From Alphaproteobacteria bacterium (GTDB taxonomy: Bacteria; Pseudomonadota; Alphaproteobacteria; UBA8366; Aestuariispiraceae): 64,000 bases of DNA. Shown in pieces: positions 62,071-64,000 of the stretch. Position 1 is the first letter of the stretch. Each line of letters starts with the position of its first letter. Both the position numbers and the translations under genes were made by a program. Below the pieces are notes generated by a model. The model did not search any database. It saw only the letters and a program-made list of their open reading frames with translations, and was not told where the DNA came from. The stretch lies in contig JAWPMN010000001.1 of NCBI GenBank assembly GCA_033344895.1, positions 3,914,001-3,978,000 on the forward strand. The letters run 5' to 3'.

Positions 62071-64000
62071 TCAATGCGTCCAGGGCCGTTCGCCGCGCCG
62101 GGATTCGACTGATATCGCCACCAGACCTGTCGAACGACCGAAGATGGCATGGGCGCCGTTCCGGCGGAGCATGGCCGGATCGATGGCCAGGGTGTCGCGG
62201 CAACGGCTTGGATGCGGAACGACCGGCAGGCGGACAAGGTCTGACAGGGCACAGTCTTCCAGCAGGGTTCTGGGATCACGGGAAAAGGCCGCCGATACGG
62301 TATTGCCGGACTTCAGGGTCAGCGCCGTTGCACAGCCGAGTGGATCGCACCGGATCGGTGCGTCCTTCCGGTCGGCGAGGTCGCTCCAGTCGCCCGCAAT
62401 CGGAAAGGCGGTTTTCTCGCTCCACACATTTTGTGCGAAGCGTTCCTTTCGGGTTGCTTCAACCCAGAGCGCATCGTTCCAGACAATCGCGGATTGTTCG
62501 CCTTCCTCATGAAGTATGAGGATCGGAGTTGGCATCCAGAATGGCGACAGGATGCCGATGACAATGAGAGGCAGGCCAAGATAGCGCCACCGGCGCAGCC
62601 AGATCGCGCACCACATTCCGCCGCCCACGACGAGGGCCAACCCCCAATCCGGCATCGCGGGAACTTGTCCCACGGCGCCAGGCAGGTCCGCCACCCATCG
62701 TGCGATCCACAGCACACCGTCTATCCCCCACCCTGCGCCCATCGCCGGCAGGGCTTCCAATCCGAATGGCATCGCCACAAGGCTCAGAAGTCCCAGCGGC
62801 ATGACGAGAAAGGTCACGATCGGAACGGCGATCAGATTGGCCAGAACCGAGTAATGGGCGACCTGTCCGAAATGATAAATTGCGAAGGGCGCGGTCGCCG
62901 CTCCGGCGATGACCGTCGTCAGGCATACCGCTCCAAGGTAAGTCAGTATCTTGCCATGGGGCCCCTGCAGACTGGGATACATCGCATGCCGACGAAACTG
63001 TTCGTAGACCGCGACCAGGGCGATTACTGCTGCGAATGACAACTGAAAGCTGGCGCCGACGATGCTTTCCGGTGACAGAACCAGGACCGTTGCCGCTGCA
63101 ACGGCAACCAGTCGCATGGAAATTGCCAGTCTGTCGGTCAGCACCGCAATCAGCACCAGGCCGGTCATCAGAAAGGCCCGTTGCGTGGGGATCGTGGCCC
63201 CGGACAGGATGAGGTATCCGAAACTGGCCAGCAGAGCCACGGCGGCCGCCCATTTCTTGATCGGATGGTCGCGGGCCCAACCCTCCCGCAAGGCCAGAAG
63301 GAAGCGGATCGTCACGAAGACAATCGCCGCGACCATGCCGATATGAAGTCCGGAAATTGCCAGAAGATGGGCAAGACCGGACCGTCGTAGATCCTCCAGC
63401 ACCGGCTCCGGAACGCCGGACCTGTCTCCGGTCAGGAGCGCTGCGAGAACATGCCCCGAGATATCCGGCTCGGCCGACCGCAGCCGGGATGCGATCTTGT
63501 TCCGGAACCGCTCGGTCCCTCCTGCAAGCCGTTCCCAATGCGTCAGAGGCCGGACGGCGGGCACGTCCTGCCAGTGCGAATAGGCGAAGCCGACCCCGCC
63601 CAGTCGATCGAACCAGGCATTGCGGGCAAAATCAAAGGCGCCCGGATAGCTGGGCCTTGGCGGCGGTGACAGTCTCGCCGTGACCTTTACCCACTGACCC
63701 GCATGGGGACGCGGGCTATCCCGGCGCAGTTTGATGCGCACTGCCTCAGGCAGTGCGACGTGCCCGTAATTACCTTCAAGGGACAGGTCCTCCAGTCGAA
63801 TTCGCGATCCGTCGGGAAAGGGCTCGACGGCTGTAATCCTCCCCGTAAGGCCCGACAGAACCGTCGCATGCGACAGGACGAGAGCTTCCGCCCGCAGGGT
63901 TGCGATGCCAACCAGGATAAGTCCGAAGGCCGCCGCCATGACCAGGGCTGAAACGGCTGCCCAGGCGTCGGCACGTCGAAGGCAGGCGACCGTGAACCCG
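62071..64000 (-). CDS. comEC: ComEC/Rec2 family DNA-uptake channel protein (5' end outside the window)
   Basis: The frame is open to the right edge, so the N-terminus is missing; an internal ATG at 63939 would give 622 residues but is unlikely to be the start. The DUF4131-like N-terminal part is followed by the competence domain with HVLAALLTGDRSGVP, SGLAHLLAISGLHIGMVAA and SGATIPTQRAFLMTGLVLIA among many helices. The C-terminal ~150 residues replace the metallo-beta-lactamase domain, but no HxHxDH motif is visible. In transformable bacteria the protein passes single-stranded DNA across the inner membrane. Confidence 0.92.
   Translation of the reverse strand, partial: GFTVACLRRADAWAAVSALVMAAAFGLILVGIATLRAEALVLSHATVLSGLTGRITAVEPFPDGSRIRLEDLSLEGNYGHVALPEAVRIKLRRDSPRPHAGQWVKVTARLSPPPRPSYPGAFDFARNAWFDRLGGVGFAYSHWQDVPAVRPLTHWERLAGGTERFRNKIASRLRSAEPDISGHVLAALLTGDRSGVPEPVLEDLRRSGLAHLLAISGLHIGMVAAIVFVTIRFLLALREGWARDHPIKKWAAAVALLASFGYLILSGATIPTQRAFLMTGLVLIAVLTDRLAISMRLVAVAAATVLVLSPESIVGASFQLSFAAVIALVAVYEQFRRHAMYPSLQGPHGKILTYLGAVCLTTVIAGAATAPFAIYHFGQVAHYSVLANLIAVPIVTFLVMPLGLLSLVAMPFGLEALPAMGAGWGIDGVLWIARWVADLPGAVGQVPAMPDWGLALVVGGGMWCAIWLRRWRYLGLPLIVIGILSPFWMPTPILILHEEGEQSAIVWNDALWVEATRKERFAQNVWSEKTAFPIAGDWSDLADRKDAPIRCDPLGCATALTLKSGNTVSAAFSRDPRTLLEDCALSDLVRLPVVPHPSRCRDTLAIDPAMLRRNGAHAIFGRSTGLVAISVESRRGERPWTH

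Overview
The window is a contiguous stretch of a high-GC alphaproteobacterial chromosome. Gene order places it near the Rhodospirillales and relatives, but I cannot name a genus. Three signs support this: the block dusB(nifR3)-ntrB-ntrC-ntrY-ntrX-trkA-hfq-hflX, the block tpiA-secG-pyrG-kdsA-eno-ftsB-pdhA-pdhB-pdhC-lpd-lipA-coq10, and the fused ispDF gene. Coding density is very high, many genes overlap by 1 or 4 bases, and I see no tRNA, rRNA, CRISPR array, insertion sequence or prophage. Because of the GC bias, long open frames run antisense to most real genes; these were left out.

Layout. 1-7.6 kb (+): SPOR-domain protein (probably RlpA), D,D-carboxypeptidase, tmk, holB, metG, TatD nuclease, a metallo-beta-lactamase-fold hydrolase and a 3-hydroxyisobutyrate-dehydrogenase-like enzyme. 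7.6-15.4 kb, mixed and more accessory: a class III nucleotide cyclase with an N-terminal sensor region, mazG, a LysE exporter next to a glutamine-synthetase-like ligase, a membrane cyclase with a [2Fe-2S] domain, an inositol-monophosphatase-like enzyme and an Ldh-family oxidoreductase. 15.4-17.6 kb (-): groES-groL with a CIRCE operator and a terminator. 17.7-29.8 kb (-): nitrogen control and RNA chaperone block (dusB, ntrBC, ntrYX, trkA, HAD phosphatase, hfq, hflX), preceded by a CcsA/YpjD-like membrane protein. 29.9-32.1 kb (+): ispDF, pgpA, pncC-type cinA. 32-41 kb (-): an XRE regulator, coq10-like gene, lipA, a small unknown gene, the pyruvate dehydrogenase complex genes and ftsB. 41.3-43.5 kb (+): an orphan sensor histidine kinase. 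43.5-52 kb: eno, kdsA, pyrG, secG and tpiA (-), interrupted by three related secreted or lipoprotein genes of unknown function (+, 45.0-48.1 kb). 52.3-62 kb (+): ppiD-like chaperone, trpE, trpG, trpD, trpC, moaC, moeA and lexA, with a divergent polysaccharide deacetylase (-) between trpE and trpG. The right edge cuts through comEC (-).

Most genes are housekeeping: envelope growth, DNA replication and repair, translation, chaperones, central carbon metabolism, nitrogen sensing, and isoprenoid, tryptophan and molybdenum cofactor synthesis. The least explained material is (a) the three-gene extracytoplasmic cluster between eno and kdsA, whose proteins share a C-terminal domain with a conserved 76-78-residue cysteine spacing; (b) the haem-anchor plus ferredoxin plus cyclase protein, a likely respiratory redox sensor that makes a cyclic nucleotide; and (c) regulatory DNA, including an FNR/FixK-like box before pdhA, a perfect inverted repeat before the orphan kinase, a palindrome before the XRE regulator, and SOS-box-like sites before lexA.
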